A stretch of DNA of 64,000 nt. Source: Lachnospiraceae bacterium (GTDB taxonomy: Bacteria > Bacillota > Clostridia > Lachnospirales > Lachnospiraceae). The notes under the pieces are model-generated. The model saw nothing but the letters and a program-made list of their open reading frames with translations. It made no database searches and was not told the origin of the DNA. Within the stretch, counting starts at the first letter, position 1; every line of letters begins with the position of its first letter. The DNA lies in assembly GCA_017399685.1 (NCBI GenBank), contig JAFQBM010000040.1, positions 248,001-312,000 of the forward strand, in the 5' to 3' direction. The translations under genes were made by a program, and so were the position numbers. Of the stretch, positions 25,012 through 34,042 are shown piece by piece.

Positions 25012-25515
25012 ATGTTCCAATATTTTTATCCACATGATTACAAAGATTCTACTTATGAGATTGATTTTGAAGAATACTATAAAAAGGGTTACAGGGGTGT
25101 GTTATTCGACATTGATAATACCTTGGTGATGCATGGGGCAGACGCAGACGAAAGGGCTAAGCAGCTGTTTATAAAACTAAAAGAAATGGGCTTTGCTACC
25201 TGCCTGATATCAAATAACAAGGAAGAAAGAGTGAAACGCTTTAATAAAAATATCAAGACCAAATATATTTTTAAAGCAGGAAAGCCTTTGAAGAAGAATT
25301 ATATCAAGGCAATGGAAATGATGGGAACGAATCCTAAAAACAGTATCTTTGTAGGGGATCAGATTTTTACCGATGTCATTGGTGCAAAAAGATGTGGAAT
25401 GCATTGTATTTTGGTAAAACCTATAAATCCAAAGGAAGAAATACAAATTGTATTAAAACGTTATTTGGAAAGACCAATAATAAAATCCTATGAAAAGCAT
25501 AAAAAAAATAAATGA
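25012..25515 (+). CDS. yqeG: YqeG-family HAD phosphatase
   Basis: 167 residues. HAD motif I is LFDIDNTLVMHG, motif II ISNN, and the motif III/IV region KPLKKNY ... FVGDQIFTDVIGAKRCG. YqeG belongs to the HAD-IIIA group with mitochondrial Gep4, phosphatidylglycerophosphate phosphatase. In many Firmicutes it lies near aroE/aroK or late ribosome-assembly genes; here aroK follows after a terminator. Confidence 0.88.
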   Translation: MFQYFYPHDYKDSTYEIDFEEYYKKGYRGVLFDIDNTLVMHGADADERAKQLFIKLKEMGFATCLISNNKEERVKRFNKNIKTKYIFKAGKPLKKNYIKAMEMMGTNPKNSIFVGDQIFTDVIGAKRCGMHCILVKPINPKEEIQIVLKRYLERPIIKSYEKHKKNK

Positions 25516-25516
25516 T

Positions 25517-25594
25517 AAGTATATCAGATGAGAATGATTCGTTGCTTTTCATGATTGAACAGTAACAATTATTTCTCGTCTGATATACTTTTTT
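25517..25594 (+). terminator. Long-stem terminator after yqeG
   Basis: An 18-bp stem (25517-25534 with 25573-25590, one G-U pair) around a 38-base loop, followed by TTTT. The loop contains TGAACAGTAAC, a sequence that recurs at 33848 (complement) and 49325. Confidence 0.65.
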
Positions 25595-25656
25595 CGTGCA
25601 ATTTGTGAGCAGATATGGTATACTATAAATAACGAACCAAAGGAATGGAGATATGT

Positions 25657-26160
25657 ATGAGAAACATTATTTTAATTGGTTTTATGGGTGCGGGAAAGAC
25701 GGCAGTTGGGAATCGCCTTTCAAAAAAACTCGGATATGAATATATTGATACGGATCAATATATCGAGGAAAAGGAAGGAATGACGATTTCCAACATTTTT
25801 GCCGAAAAAGGAGAAGAATATTTTCGTAATCTGGAGACATCAGTAATAAAAGAATGGATGTTAAGAGAAAAGCCTACTATTTTTTCGACAGGAGGAGGTA
25901 TGCCCCTTAGAAGGGAGAATGCGGAATTGTTAAAGGAACTGGGCGTTGTGGTATACTTAAAAGCTATGGCAGATACGATTTATGACAGAGTAAAGGGTGA
26001 TACAAAACGACCATTGTTACAGTGTGACAATCCGAAACAAAAGATTATTGATTTACTAGAGATACGAAATCCAAAATATGAAGCAGCATGCGATTTTGTA
26101 GTTTGTGTTGATAATAAAGATATCCAGACGGTGGCCGGGGAAGTGACGAAATTGCTATAA
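25657..26160 (+). CDS. aroK: Shikimate kinase
   Basis: 167 residues. Phosphorylates shikimate with ATP in aromatic amino acid synthesis. The Walker A motif is GFMGAGKTAVG, the shikimate-binding residues lie in IDTDQYIEE and STGGGMPLR, and the lid has RPLL. ATG 25657 is preferred because GGAG lies six bases upstream; ATG 25645 would overlap its ribosome-binding site. An extended -10 (TGGTATACT, 25616-25624) may be its promoter. Confidence 0.93.
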   Translation: MRNIILIGFMGAGKTAVGNRLSKKLGYEYIDTDQYIEEKEGMTISNIFAEKGEEYFRNLETSVIKEWMLREKPTIFSTGGGMPLRRENAELLKELGVVVYLKAMADTIYDRVKGDTKRPLLQCDNPKQKIIDLLEIRNPKYEAACDFVVCVDNKDIQTVAGEVTKLL

Positions 26161-26172
26161 GAAGGTGGGTAA

Positions 26173-27240
26173 ATGAAAAATTTAGAAACAGTACATCGAC
26201 TTTTAGGAGAGAGAGAATTAGATGCTGTCGTAATAAAGGAAGGGAATTGTTTAAGATATTTTTCTGATTTCACAGGTGGGGAAGGTACCTTGGTTGTGGG
26301 AAAAGATTACAATATTCTTTATACGGATTCCAGATATGTGGAGAGTGCATCATATGAGGCGAAGTGCTTTGAAGTCAGGGATATCGGAAGAAAAAAATAT
26401 TCAGAATGCATTGCTGAAATTTTTGGAGAAAAAGAAGTACATAAAGCAGGATTTGAAGGAAATACTATATTATTAAGAGATTTCCGGCAAATGACGGAGG
26501 CAGTACCAGCGGTTACATGGGAGGATATCAGTCCTGATATTGAGGAAATCAGGATGATAAAGAATTCTTTAGAAATCGTAAACATTGAACGTGCAGAGGC
26601 CATTGGAGATTTAGCCTTTAATAAAATCCTTAATTTTATCAGACCAGGGGTTACAGAAAAAGAAATTGCAATGGAATTAGAGCGGATTATGCAGACGAAC
26701 GGGGCATCCGGTCAGAGTTTTGAAACCATTGTGGCATCCGGAACCAATAGTTCTATGCCTCATGCTCATGTAACAGACAAAGAGATAGAATACGGCGATT
26801 TTATTATCATGGATTTTGGCTGTAAGTTTGAAGGTTATTGTTCTGACATGACCAGAACCGTAGTAGTGGGAAAAGCCAATGACGAACAACGTAAGATTTA
26901 TCAGACTGTGCTGGATGCCCAGCGGGCAGCTTTGGACGTGATCAAAGAAGGCATGGTATGTTCCGAAGTAGATAAAGTAGCCAGAGATTTGATTGCAAAT
27001 GCTGGTTTTGGAGAATACTTTGGTCACGGATTGGGACATAGTGTAGGATTGGAAATTCACGAAGCTCCAAGTCTTTCGCCGAAATGTAGCAGGGTCTTAC
27101 AGGAGAATATGCTGATGACAGTAGAACCTGGGATTTATTTACCAGGCTTTGGTGGAGTAAGAATTGAAGACCTGGTTTTAATTACAAAAGACGGATACCG
27201 GAATCTTACTTATTCCAGAAAAGATTTAGTTGAGTTATAG
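26173..27240 (+). CDS. Xaa-Pro aminopeptidase (M24 family)
   Basis: 355 residues. An N-terminal creatinase-like domain and a C-terminal pita-bread metallopeptidase domain. The metal ligands are visible: DFGCKFEGYCSDMTRT (two Asp), HGLGHSVGLEIHEAP (His), TVEPGIY (Glu) and GVRIED (Glu). It removes N-terminal residues before proline. It lies just upstream of efp, a common arrangement in Clostridia and Bacilli. Confidence 0.92.
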   Translation: MKNLETVHRLLGERELDAVVIKEGNCLRYFSDFTGGEGTLVVGKDYNILYTDSRYVESASYEAKCFEVRDIGRKKYSECIAEIFGEKEVHKAGFEGNTILLRDFRQMTEAVPAVTWEDISPDIEEIRMIKNSLEIVNIERAEAIGDLAFNKILNFIRPGVTEKEIAMELERIMQTNGASGQSFETIVASGTNSSMPHAHVTDKEIEYGDFIIMDFGCKFEGYCSDMTRTVVVGKANDEQRKIYQTVLDAQRAALDVIKEGMVCSEVDKVARDLIANAGFGEYFGHGLGHSVGLEIHEAPSLSPKCSRVLQENMLMTVEPGIYLPGFGGVRIEDLVLITKDGYRNLTYSRKDLVEL

Positions 27241-27261
27241 GACAGATATAGAAAAAAATAG

Positions 27262-27290
27262 TTGAAAAAGTGAGAAAATTATTATAGAAT
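27262..27290 (+). promoter_or_regulatory. Promoter of efp
   Basis: TTGAAA (27262-27267), 17-base spacer, TAGAAT (27285-27290), about 52 bases before the efp ATG. Confidence 0.55.
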
Positions 27291-27342
27291 AATGAAAGAC
27301 AGTGTGTATGAGAAACACGATATTTAAGGAGGAACTTAATCA

Positions 27343-27900
27343 ATGGTAACAGCAGGCGATTTTAGAAATGGTCTTACAATCGAATTAGAAGGCAATGTAT
27401 ATCAGGTAATTGAATTTCAACATGTTAAGCCAGGTAAAGGAGCTGCTTTCGTTCGTACTAAGTTAAAGAACATTAAGAGTGGTGGTGTAGTTGAAAAGAC
27501 TTTCCGTCCAACTGAAAAATGTCCACAGGCTCATATTGAAAGACAGGAAATGCAATACTTATATTCAGACGGTGAATTATTCCACTTCATGAATACAGAA
27601 ACTTTTGATCAGATTGCATTGAACGCTGATGCAATTGGGGATTCACTTAAGTTTGTAAAAGAAAATGAAATGGTTAAGATGGTTTCCCATAATGGAGAAG
27701 TTTTTGCAGTAGAACCACCATTGTTTGTAGAATTATTAATCACAGAATGTGAACCAGGTGTTAAGGGTGATACAGCTACAGGTGCTACTAAGCCTTGTGT
27801 AGTTGAAACAGGAGCTACTCTTTATGTACCTTTATTCGTAAATCAAGGTGATACGATTAAGATTGATACTCGTACAGGAGAATATTTATCCAGAGTATAA
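27343..27900 (+). CDS. efp: Elongation factor P
   Basis: 185 residues, full length. EF-P relieves ribosome stalling at polyproline. The KOW-like domain I has the tip region [14 protein letters not shown], where the lysine (about residue 32) is the usual modification site. Domains II and III follow ([20 protein letters not shown]). No modification gene (epmA, ymfI or similar) is adjacent. AAGGAGG precedes the ATG. Confidence 0.97.
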   Translation: MVTAGDFRNGLTIELEGNVYQVIEFQHVKPGKGAAFVRTKLKNIKSGGVVEKTFRPTEKCPQAHIERQEMQYLYSDGELFHFMNTETFDQIALNADAIGDSLKFVKENEMVKMVSHNGEVFAVEPPLFVELLITECEPGVKGDTATGATKPCVVETGATLYVPLFVNQGDTIKIDTRTGEYLSRV

Positions 27901-27969
27901 TTTCTATGTTAAGGTGGATAAGCTTTAAAAAAATACAATTTATCCACAAAATAATAAGTAAAGAAATCC

Positions 27970-28014
27970 AATCCACAAATCCGGACTAAGAAGAAGGATT
28001 TGTGGATTTTTTTT
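27970..28014 (+). terminator. Terminator after efp
   Basis: AATCCACAAATCC pairs with GGATTTGTGGATT (13 bp, 13-base loop), then a run of six T. Confidence 0.9.
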
Positions 28015-28015
28015 G

Positions 28016-28043
28016 TCATATTCCAAATCTGTTCTCATATATT
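28016..28043 (+). promoter_or_regulatory. Probable sigma-E promoter of the spoIIIA operon
   Basis: TCATATT (28016-28022), 13-base spacer, CATATATT (28036-28043) resembles the sigma-E consensus (ATA-type -35, CATA---T -10). B. subtilis spoIIIA is known to be transcribed by sigma-E in the mother cell. It lies 63 bases before the spoIIIAA ATG. Confidence 0.6.
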
Positions 28044-28105
28044 ATATATAAAGGTAATTGCTCAGAGTCAATCCCAAGACACTACATAAAATAAGGAGAG
28101 AATAT

Positions 28106-29056
28106 ATGGACAAACTGGAATTGTTACATCACATTTTTCCTAAGAACATACAGAATATGTTAGAAAAAGCACCCATCACTTATTATAAGTTGCAGGAAGT
28201 ACGATTAAGAGTCAATGAACCCCTTATTATTATTTATGATAATAAGGAGTATTTGTTTGGAAAAAATGGACAAATGGAAAGGCAATGTAAGTTTCCCTAT
28301 ATTGTGAGTGCAACAGAAATCAAAGAAACTCTGGAGTATGTCAGCAGTCATTCTCTTTATGCCTACGAGGATGAAATCAGGCAGGGGTTTATTACAGTGC
28401 AAGGCGGTCACAGGGTCGGAATCGCGGGGAAGGTGGTGGTAGAAGAAGGAATGATTAAAAACGTAAAGTACATTTCCTTTTTGAATATTCGAATTTCCCA
28501 TCAGGTGTTAGGATGTTCGGATGGAATTATGCCTTACATAACAAAAAGAAATGAAATTTTTCATACCTTGATTATTTCCCCTCCAAGATGTGGAAAAACT
28601 ACACTGCTTAGGGACATGATTCGTAGTATTTCCAATGGATTTGAAGAATTTCAGGGAGCTACGGTTGGAGTGGTGGATGAAAGGTCAGAAATCGGTGCCT
28701 GCTTTTTAGGAGAGCCACAAAACGATTTGGGAATTCGTACTGATGTTCTGGATTGCTGTCCAAAGGCAAAAGGAATGCTGATGTTAATCCGTTCCATGTC
28801 ACCTCAGGTGATAGCAGTAGACGAAATAGGGCATAGAGAAGATTTAGAGGCAATTGAATATGTGATTAATTGCGGATGTAAGTTAATTGCAACGGTTCAC
28901 GGGAATTCCATTGATGATATAAAATCCAAGCCTTTGTTACGGAAATTAGTCCAGGAAAGAGTGTTTGAACGATATATTGTGTTAAATAATATGGACCATG
29001 TAGGTAATATCTCCGATATTTTTGATTCCCAGGGGAATCAGTTGTATCATGTTTAA
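28106..29056 (+). CDS. spoIIIAA: Stage III sporulation protein AA (ATPase)
   Basis: 316 residues. A type II/IV secretion-like ATPase that powers the SpoIIIA-SpoIIQ feeding tube between mother cell and forespore. The Walker A motif is SPPRCGKTTLLRDM, Walker B VIAVDEIGH, with VVDERSEIGA in between. ATG 28106 has AAGGAG upstream; the frame extends further but without a ribosome-binding site. First gene of the eight-gene operon. Confidence 0.95.
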   Translation: MDKLELLHHIFPKNIQNMLEKAPITYYKLQEVRLRVNEPLIIIYDNKEYLFGKNGQMERQCKFPYIVSATEIKETLEYVSSHSLYAYEDEIRQGFITVQGGHRVGIAGKVVVEEGMIKNVKYISFLNIRISHQVLGCSDGIMPYITKRNEIFHTLIISPPRCGKTTLLRDMIRSISNGFEEFQGATVGVVDERSEIGACFLGEPQNDLGIRTDVLDCCPKAKGMLMLIRSMSPQVIAVDEIGHREDLEAIEYVINCGCKLIATVHGNSIDDIKSKPLLRKLVQERVFERYIVLNNMDHVGNISDIFDSQGNQLYHV

Positions 29057-29561
29057 ATTATTTGGAGCCTGTTTATTGGTAGTGGGAGGTTACTTTTGGG
29101 GCGAGAGTATTGCATTAAAGAAAAAGAAACGGTATCAGCTCCTTTTGGACTGGTGGCAGATTTTAATGGATATAGAAGGGGAAATACGCACCATGGCAAC
29201 TCCCTTACCAATTTTATTGGTTGAAATTGGTGAAAAAAGAAAGTGTGAAATCGGAGAAAGTTTAGTACGAATTGGAAATCGGATTCAAATGAGGGAGCAG
29301 TTAAGTTTTGCAGAGATTTGGGAGGAAGAATTAAAAAAAGGGAATTTTGAGGTGGGAAAAGATGAATTAGATAGAATGATTTCTGTGGGGAAGAATCTTG
29401 GATTTCTGGATAAGACTCAGCAGGTATTATTTTTAGAACAAACAAGAAAAGATTTGAAAATACCTATGGAAACAGCATTTTTACAATGGAAGGAAGCAAA
29501 AGGATTTTATGAAAAGATAGGAATTTTAGCGGCAAGTATGATTGTTGTTTTGCTGCTTTAA
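29049..29561 (+). CDS. spoIIIAB: Stage III sporulation protein AB
   Basis: 170 residues. An N-terminal hydrophobic segment (FGACLLVVGGYFWG) and a C-terminal one (ILAASMIVVLLL) flank a helical domain resembling GspF of type II secretion. ATG 29049 overlaps the spoIIIAA stop by eight bases. Its SpoIIIAA/AH neighbours fix the identity. Confidence 0.88.
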   Translation: MFKLFGACLLVVGGYFWGESIALKKKKRYQLLLDWWQILMDIEGEIRTMATPLPILLVEIGEKRKCEIGESLVRIGNRIQMREQLSFAEIWEEELKKGNFEVGKDELDRMISVGKNLGFLDKTQQVLFLEQTRKDLKIPMETAFLQWKEAKGFYEKIGILAASMIVVLLL

Positions 29562-29578
29562 TGATTTGGGGGAGTAAA

Positions 29579-29773
29579 ATGACAATAGAGTTGATTTTTA
29601 AAATTGCGGCAGTTGGAATATTGGTTACGATTCTGGGACAAGTATTGAAGCATTCTGGCAGGGAAGAACATTCCTTTTTAATCAGTCTGGCAGGCTTGAT
29701 TATTGTGTTGTCCTGGATTGTGCCTTATATTTATGAATTGTTTCAGAATATTAAAAAGTTATTTGAAATTTAA
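29579..29773 (+). CDS. spoIIIAC: Stage III sporulation protein AC
   Basis: 64 residues with two membrane helices (IFKIAAVGILVTILG; SFLISLAGLIIVLSWIVPYI) and the conserved VLKHSGREE between them. ATG 29579 follows GGGGGAG; ATG 29561 lies in the spoIIIAB stop region and is less likely. Confidence 0.9.
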   Translation: MTIELIFKIAAVGILVTILGQVLKHSGREEHSFLISLAGLIIVLSWIVPYIYELFQNIKKLFEI

Positions 29774-29871
29774 GACAGGAAAAAGAGGCATGAGTGAGAA
29801 GAAAAGCACAAGGAAAGAGGTTTCTTATGGGCTGAAACGGTTTTGGTTGTTGAAAAATTTTGGAGGTGGAT

Positions 29872-30249
29872 ATGGTTAAAATAATAGTAATTGTGCTGAT
29901 TTGCGCACTTATTAGTGTATTATTAAAAACATATAAACCTGAAATTGCCATTTTCTTTATTTTAGCAGTCTCTTTGTTCGCTTTATTTTATTTGGTGGAA
30001 GAACTGGAAGAAATCGTGGAAGTATTAAAGACTTTTGGAGAAAAAGCCCAGATTCCTACAGCATATATGGGGATATTGTTAAAGATGGTTGGAATATCTT
30101 ATCTGACGGAGTTTGCCTCTTCTTTATGCAAAGATGCAGGACAAGGTACCTTGGGAACCAATATTGAAACAATGGCAAGAGTTAGTATGCTGATATTAAG
30201 CATACCAGTGTTAAGATCCATACTGGATTTTATAGAGGAAATATTGTGA
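29872..30249 (+). CDS. spoIIIAD: Stage III sporulation protein AD
   Basis: 125 residues, three to four membrane helices (VKIIVIVLICALISVLL; AIFFILAVSLFALFYLV) and the conserved GISYLTEFASSLCKDAGQ. GGAGGTGG precedes ATG 29872. A 98-base gap before it contains a 29-codon open frame (29790-29879) that overlaps its start. Confidence 0.9.
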   Translation: MVKIIVIVLICALISVLLKTYKPEIAIFFILAVSLFALFYLVEELEEIVEVLKTFGEKAQIPTAYMGILLKMVGISYLTEFASSLCKDAGQGTLGTNIETMARVSMLILSIPVLRSILDFIEEIL

Positions 30250-30338
30250 GAGAACAAAGTGCGTAGCAATTCGTAGGTATCATGGGCAAAAGGTTATTTT
30301 TTTATGTTTGCATGAAAAAGAAGGTAAGGGGCGGTGTT

Positions 30339-31472
30339 TTGAAAAAAATTATTTTAGGTGTCATAATCCTGGTATTTATGTGGATACCGAACCGTGTTTA
30401 TGCCAGTGAAATGGGAGATGAGGAAATAGAAATTGATTTTAGTGAGTGGGAAGAGGTGATAGAAGAAAGTGGAATTTCTGAAGCGAATATTGATATAGAG
30501 GAGCTGTTTTCCTTACTGGCGCAAGGAAAAACCAAAGAAGTAGGAAAAAAGTTAATAGAGAGTGTAAAGAATATACTGTTTGGAGAAATAGGAAAACAAA
30601 AAGAAATTTTGGTATCCCTATTTTTTTTATTATTAATTGCGGGAATATTTTCTACCTTAACCCAGAGTTTTCAGAATGGATTAACCAGTCAGACGGGATT
30701 TTATGTTACATATTTATTGCTGTTTTCCTTGTCCTTTTCTGCTTTTTATACCAGTTGTCAGGTGGTGTTAGAAACTTTAGGACAAATCCTTGGATTCATG
30801 AAAGTAGTAATACCGGTGTATTGTCTTTTTGTTGCCATGTCTTCCGGACAGGCAGTGGGAAGTGGAATGTATGAGCTGTTATTTCTGGTATTGTATGGAT
30901 TAGAGTGGCTGATGAAAAATATTATTTTTCCTGCAATTAAGATTTATGTTGTATTTTCTATGTTGAAGGAACTTTCGGAGGAATTAAAATTAGAACGTTT
31001 ATGTAATATGCTGAAAAATGCCATTCAATGGATTTTAAAAGCAGTTACAGTATTTGTTCTGGGACTTTCTACAGTACAGAATATGATTCTTCCCACAGTA
31101 GATGGAGTAAAGTATCTGGCAATCCAAAAATCCATAAAGGCGCTTCCGGCAGGAGAGGCGGCTTTGGCAGCCGGTAATTTTATAACGGGAAGTTCTATTG
31201 TAATAAAAAACAGTGTGGGAATTACGGCTATGATACTTCTTTTGCTGCTTTTGATTGTCCCCTTTGTGAAAATCGGCATTATGCTGGTGGGGTTTATGGG
31301 CTTAGGTGCATTGATGGAGCCAATCTGCCAAAAAGGTTTTATTCATGTATTAGAAAGTGTTGCTACGGGAGGAATTTTGCTTTGGAAAATGATTACTACT
31401 GTGGCTTTGATTTTTCTGGTCAGTATTTGTATGATTACCTTTGCAACCAATATGAGATTATATGGATTTTAG
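30339..31472 (+). CDS. spoIIIAE: Stage III sporulation protein AE
   Basis: About 377 residues from TTG 30339, preceded by GGGGCGGTG; ATG 30312 and ATG 30282 are in frame but lack a site. A cleavable-looking signal (IILGVIILVFMWIPNRVYA) is followed by an acidic extracytoplasmic part and seven or so membrane helices. GSSIVIKNSVG and ALMEPICQKGF are typical of the family. It is a membrane component of the feeding-tube complex. Confidence 0.9.
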   Translation: MKKIILGVIILVFMWIPNRVYASEMGDEEIEIDFSEWEEVIEESGISEANIDIEELFSLLAQGKTKEVGKKLIESVKNILFGEIGKQKEILVSLFFLLLIAGIFSTLTQSFQNGLTSQTGFYVTYLLLFSLSFSAFYTSCQVVLETLGQILGFMKVVIPVYCLFVAMSSGQAVGSGMYELLFLVLYGLEWLMKNIIFPAIKIYVVFSMLKELSEELKLERLCNMLKNAIQWILKAVTVFVLGLSTVQNMILPTVDGVKYLAIQKSIKALPAGEAALAAGNFITGSSIVIKNSVGITAMILLLLLLIVPFVKIGIMLVGFMGLGALMEPICQKGFIHVLESVATGGILLWKMITTVALIFLVSICMITFATNMRLYGF

Positions 31473-31500
31473 GAGAATAAGTAAGAAGGGTGAGGGAAAG

Positions 31501-31983
31501 ATGGGAAATGAACTGCTGGCATATATCAAAGGAATTTTATGTTTTGTTCTGTTTGCAAGTCTGTTAATGCAGTTATTTCCAAGGGAAAAAGATAAAAAAT
31601 ACTTAGAACTTACCGTTGGGCTGATTTTTTTATATCTTATTATGAAACCGGTGTTATCTGCATTAAAGAATTATGATGAAATACTGGATTCTTCTTATTT
31701 TACCATGGATTTTGATAGTGGTTTTTTAGAAGAACAGCAGGAGGAATTTGAAACCCAGACCGGAATTGCCATGATAAATAATATGGAAGAACAGATGGAA
31801 TTCATGGGATATGAAAATCCGAATCTTACCATGAAAAAAAGTGGGAATTCCTGGGTACTATTTGTAGAAGTGGAACAAAATTTAAGCCAGGATTGGGAAG
31901 AAGAGAAAAAAAACTTAAAAAACTTTCTAAGTAACGTCTATAATTTGGATGAAGATAATATAAATATAGAAATTAGGGGATAA
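31501..31983 (+). CDS. spoIIIAF: Stage III sporulation protein AF
   Basis: 160 residues: two N-terminal membrane helices (GILCFVLFASLLMQLF; VGLIFLYLIMKPVLSAL) and a soluble C-terminal ring-forming domain. ATG 31501 follows GAGGGAAAG. Confidence 0.88.
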   Translation: MGNELLAYIKGILCFVLFASLLMQLFPREKDKKYLELTVGLIFLYLIMKPVLSALKNYDEILDSSYFTMDFDSGFLEEQQEEFETQTGIAMINNMEEQMEFMGYENPNLTMKKSGNSWVLFVEVEQNLSQDWEEEKKNLKNFLSNVYNLDEDNINIEIRG

Positions 31984-31986
31984 CAA

Positions 31987-32553
31987 GTGAAAATAAATGA
32001 GAATAACAAAATAATCATATGGATGAGAGAAAATAAAAAAGCCTCAATTTTCATTTTGGCAGGACTGTTATTATTGGTTCTTACTATCCCGACAAGTAGT
32101 AATGGGAAAAAGGAAAATGAAAATCAGGCATCTTCAGTGGAATTGGAAGAGGAGGATTATTGCAAAGAGTTAGAAAAGGAAATGGAAGAAATTCTTAGTA
32201 AAGTGGATGGTGTAGGAAAGATTGAGGTAATGATAACCTTAAAAAACAGCAAGGAGCAGGTTGTTAATAAAGATACATCATTAAACAGCAGTAAAAATGT
32301 AGATGAAAAGGAAGGAGAAAAAAGCGAAAACGAAGCCTTAGAACAAGGAGAGGAAACCATATTAGTTAATATTGACGGGGACAGTGTTCCTTATGTGGTG
32401 AAAGAATATTCTCCAACGGTGGAAGGTGTATTGATTATTGCACAGGGAGGGGATAATCCAAATGTAAAAGTAGCATTGATAGAAGCAGCAACGGTGCTTC
32501 TAAATGTTCCATCTCATAAAGTTTCAATTTTAAAAATGGAGGAATCGGTGTGA
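31987..32553 (+). CDS. spoIIIAG: Stage III sporulation protein AG
   Basis: 188 residues from GTG 31987. One membrane helix (ASIFILAGLLLLVLTI) and a ring-building domain (GKIEVMITLKNSKEQVV ... EGVLIIAQGG) as in B. subtilis SpoIIIAG, which forms large rings in the intermembrane space. Overlaps spoIIIAH by four bases. Confidence 0.9.
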   Translation: MKINENNKIIIWMRENKKASIFILAGLLLLVLTIPTSSNGKKENENQASSVELEEEDYCKELEKEMEEILSKVDGVGKIEVMITLKNSKEQVVNKDTSLNSSKNVDEKEGEKSENEALEQGEETILVNIDGDSVPYVVKEYSPTVEGVLIIAQGGDNPNVKVALIEAATVLLNVPSHKVSILKMEESV

Positions 32554-33224
32554 AAGAAAAATTAAAATTAAAGAAATTGGTGAAAAAAAATCAGGTGATT
32601 GTAAGTGCCTTGGCATTGATGATTGCTATGGCAGGTTACATCAGTCTTTCTGATAAAAATGTTCCATTGAATGAGGAAAACAGTACGGAAGATAGTCTGG
32701 AGGTGGTACATAGTAGCGACATCTCCAATGGTGATTTGGAGTCTTATGAAGGGGCAGTGGGGAATAATGACGATGGTGAAATCAGTGATGTGGTGTTAGA
32801 CAGTGTTACCCCGGACAATGAGGAAGAAATCGGTCAGGCGGTATTTACCAGTTCCAGTGAAGTATCTGGATTTTTGGCAAACGCAAAACTGGAACGGGAG
32901 CAGGCAAGGGCAAAATCAAAAGAAACATTGGAAAACATTATTTTTAGTGAATCTCTTAGTGATGCAGAAAAAGCAAGTGCCATTGAACTGGAAAATGAAC
33001 TTGCAAAAAACATAGAAATGGAAGTAGCCATTGAACAACTGTTAGGAGCCAAAGGATTCCAGGATACCATGGTATTTATTGAAAATGATACCGTAGATGT
33101 TATGGTGAAAACCAATCAGTTAAGCGAAGAACAAAAAGCCCAGATTGAAGAGATAATTACAAGAAAAACCGGAATGCCATTAAGTCAGATTGTCATTTCC
33201 ACCATAAAGACCCAGGAAGAATAG
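32550..33224 (+). CDS. spoIIIAH: Stage III sporulation protein AH
   Basis: 224 residues from GTG 32550. A single membrane helix (IVSALALMIAMAGYISL), an acidic linker and a C-terminal YscJ/FliF-like domain (KGFQDTMVFIENDTVDVMVK). It binds SpoIIQ of the forespore across the septum. Last gene of the operon, followed by a terminator. Confidence 0.9.
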   Translation: MKEKLKLKKLVKKNQVIVSALALMIAMAGYISLSDKNVPLNEENSTEDSLEVVHSSDISNGDLESYEGAVGNNDDGEISDVVLDSVTPDNEEEIGQAVFTSSSEVSGFLANAKLEREQARAKSKETLENIIFSESLSDAEKASAIELENELAKNIEMEVAIEQLLGAKGFQDTMVFIENDTVDVMVKTNQLSEEQKAQIEEIITRKTGMPLSQIVISTIKTQEE

Positions 33225-33233
33225 CAAGGAGGC

Positions 33234-33287
33234 AAGTGTACTTTATTCCATGATAAATCTTTGATTGGAAGGAAGTACACTTTTTTT
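33234..33287 (+). terminator. Terminator of the spoIIIA operon
   Basis: AAGTGTACTT pairs with AAGTACACTT at 33273-33282, with further pairing inside, followed by seven T. Confidence 0.85.
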
Positions 33288-33417
33288 GTTTTATTCTTTC
33301 GAAAAATGATAAATAAAACACATTTACGAATGAAAGTTTTTTTGCTATAATGATAAGAAGTGTAAATGAGATACAAAGGCAGAAAGAAATGCACTGCCAT
33401 TTTATGGAGGTTAAATC

Positions 33418-33813
33418 ATGGGTGTAAATATGAATAGAGAAACAGAACCAAAAAATATCATTCATTTGAATTCAGATGGAAAAAAAGGTGACGTACAAAT
33501 TGCGGACGAAGTCATTGCAGTCATTGCAGGACTGGCTGCTACAGAAGTAAAAGGTGTTTCGAAAATGTCAGGTAATATTACCAAAGAAATCATCAGTAAG
33601 CTTGGTATGAAGAATCTTTCCAAGGGTGTGAAGGTGTCCTTCCAGTCAAATCAGCTTACAGTGCAGGTGGCGATTGTTTTGAAATATGGATACAGCATTC
33701 CTAAAGTAAGTGGAATGGTGCAGGAAAAGGTAAAGGCAGCCATTGAGAATATGACTGGCATTACAGTAAAAGAAGTATCCGTTCATATTTTAGGGATTGA
33801 CAAGGATGAATAA
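33418..33813 (+). CDS. Asp23/Gls24-family envelope stress protein
   Basis: 131 residues. The Asp23 fold is recognised from VIAVIAGLAATEVKGVSKMS near residue 37 and VKAAIENMTGITVKEVSVHI at the C terminus. Members sit at the membrane and are linked to envelope stress. In Clostridia a copy before nusB is common (YqhY-type), and YqhY is thought to influence acetyl-CoA carboxylase. ATG 33418 follows GGAGG. Confidence 0.88.
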   Translation: MGVNMNRETEPKNIIHLNSDGKKGDVQIADEVIAVIAGLAATEVKGVSKMSGNITKEIISKLGMKNLSKGVKVSFQSNQLTVQVAIVLKYGYSIPKVSGMVQEKVKAAIENMTGITVKEVSVHILGIDKDE

Positions 33814-33847
33814 AACGCAAATATGTCGTGAGTTATTGAGAATTAAA

Positions 33848-33985
33848 GTTACTGTTCACACAGTAACCTGACACTTGCTGTCAGATTACGTAATAGAGTG
33901 ATTCAGGAGTTGGTTTTTGCTTCGCGAAGCGAATTTGCATGCAAAAAACCAATTCGTAACTGTTCACGTGTGAACAGTTACGAAT
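33848..33985. repeat. Structured intergenic palindromic repeat upstream of nusB
   Basis: Four hairpins in 138 bases: GTTACTGT/ACAGTAAC (33848-33867), CTGACA/TGTCAG (33868-33884), TTGGTTTTTGC with GCAAAAAACCAA (33910-33952) enclosing the palindrome GCTTCGCGAAGC, and a perfect 16-bp stem with a 2-base loop (33952-33985, containing GTAACTGTTCAC). The TGAACAGTAAC core of the first hairpin recurs at 25556 and 49325. It looks like a small non-coding mobile or REP-type repeat. Confidence 0.65.
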
Positions 33986-34042
33986 AAAAACACTTTTTTG
34001 AAAATACACGTAAGAAGGAAAGAAGTTAGAAAGGAAAACGTC

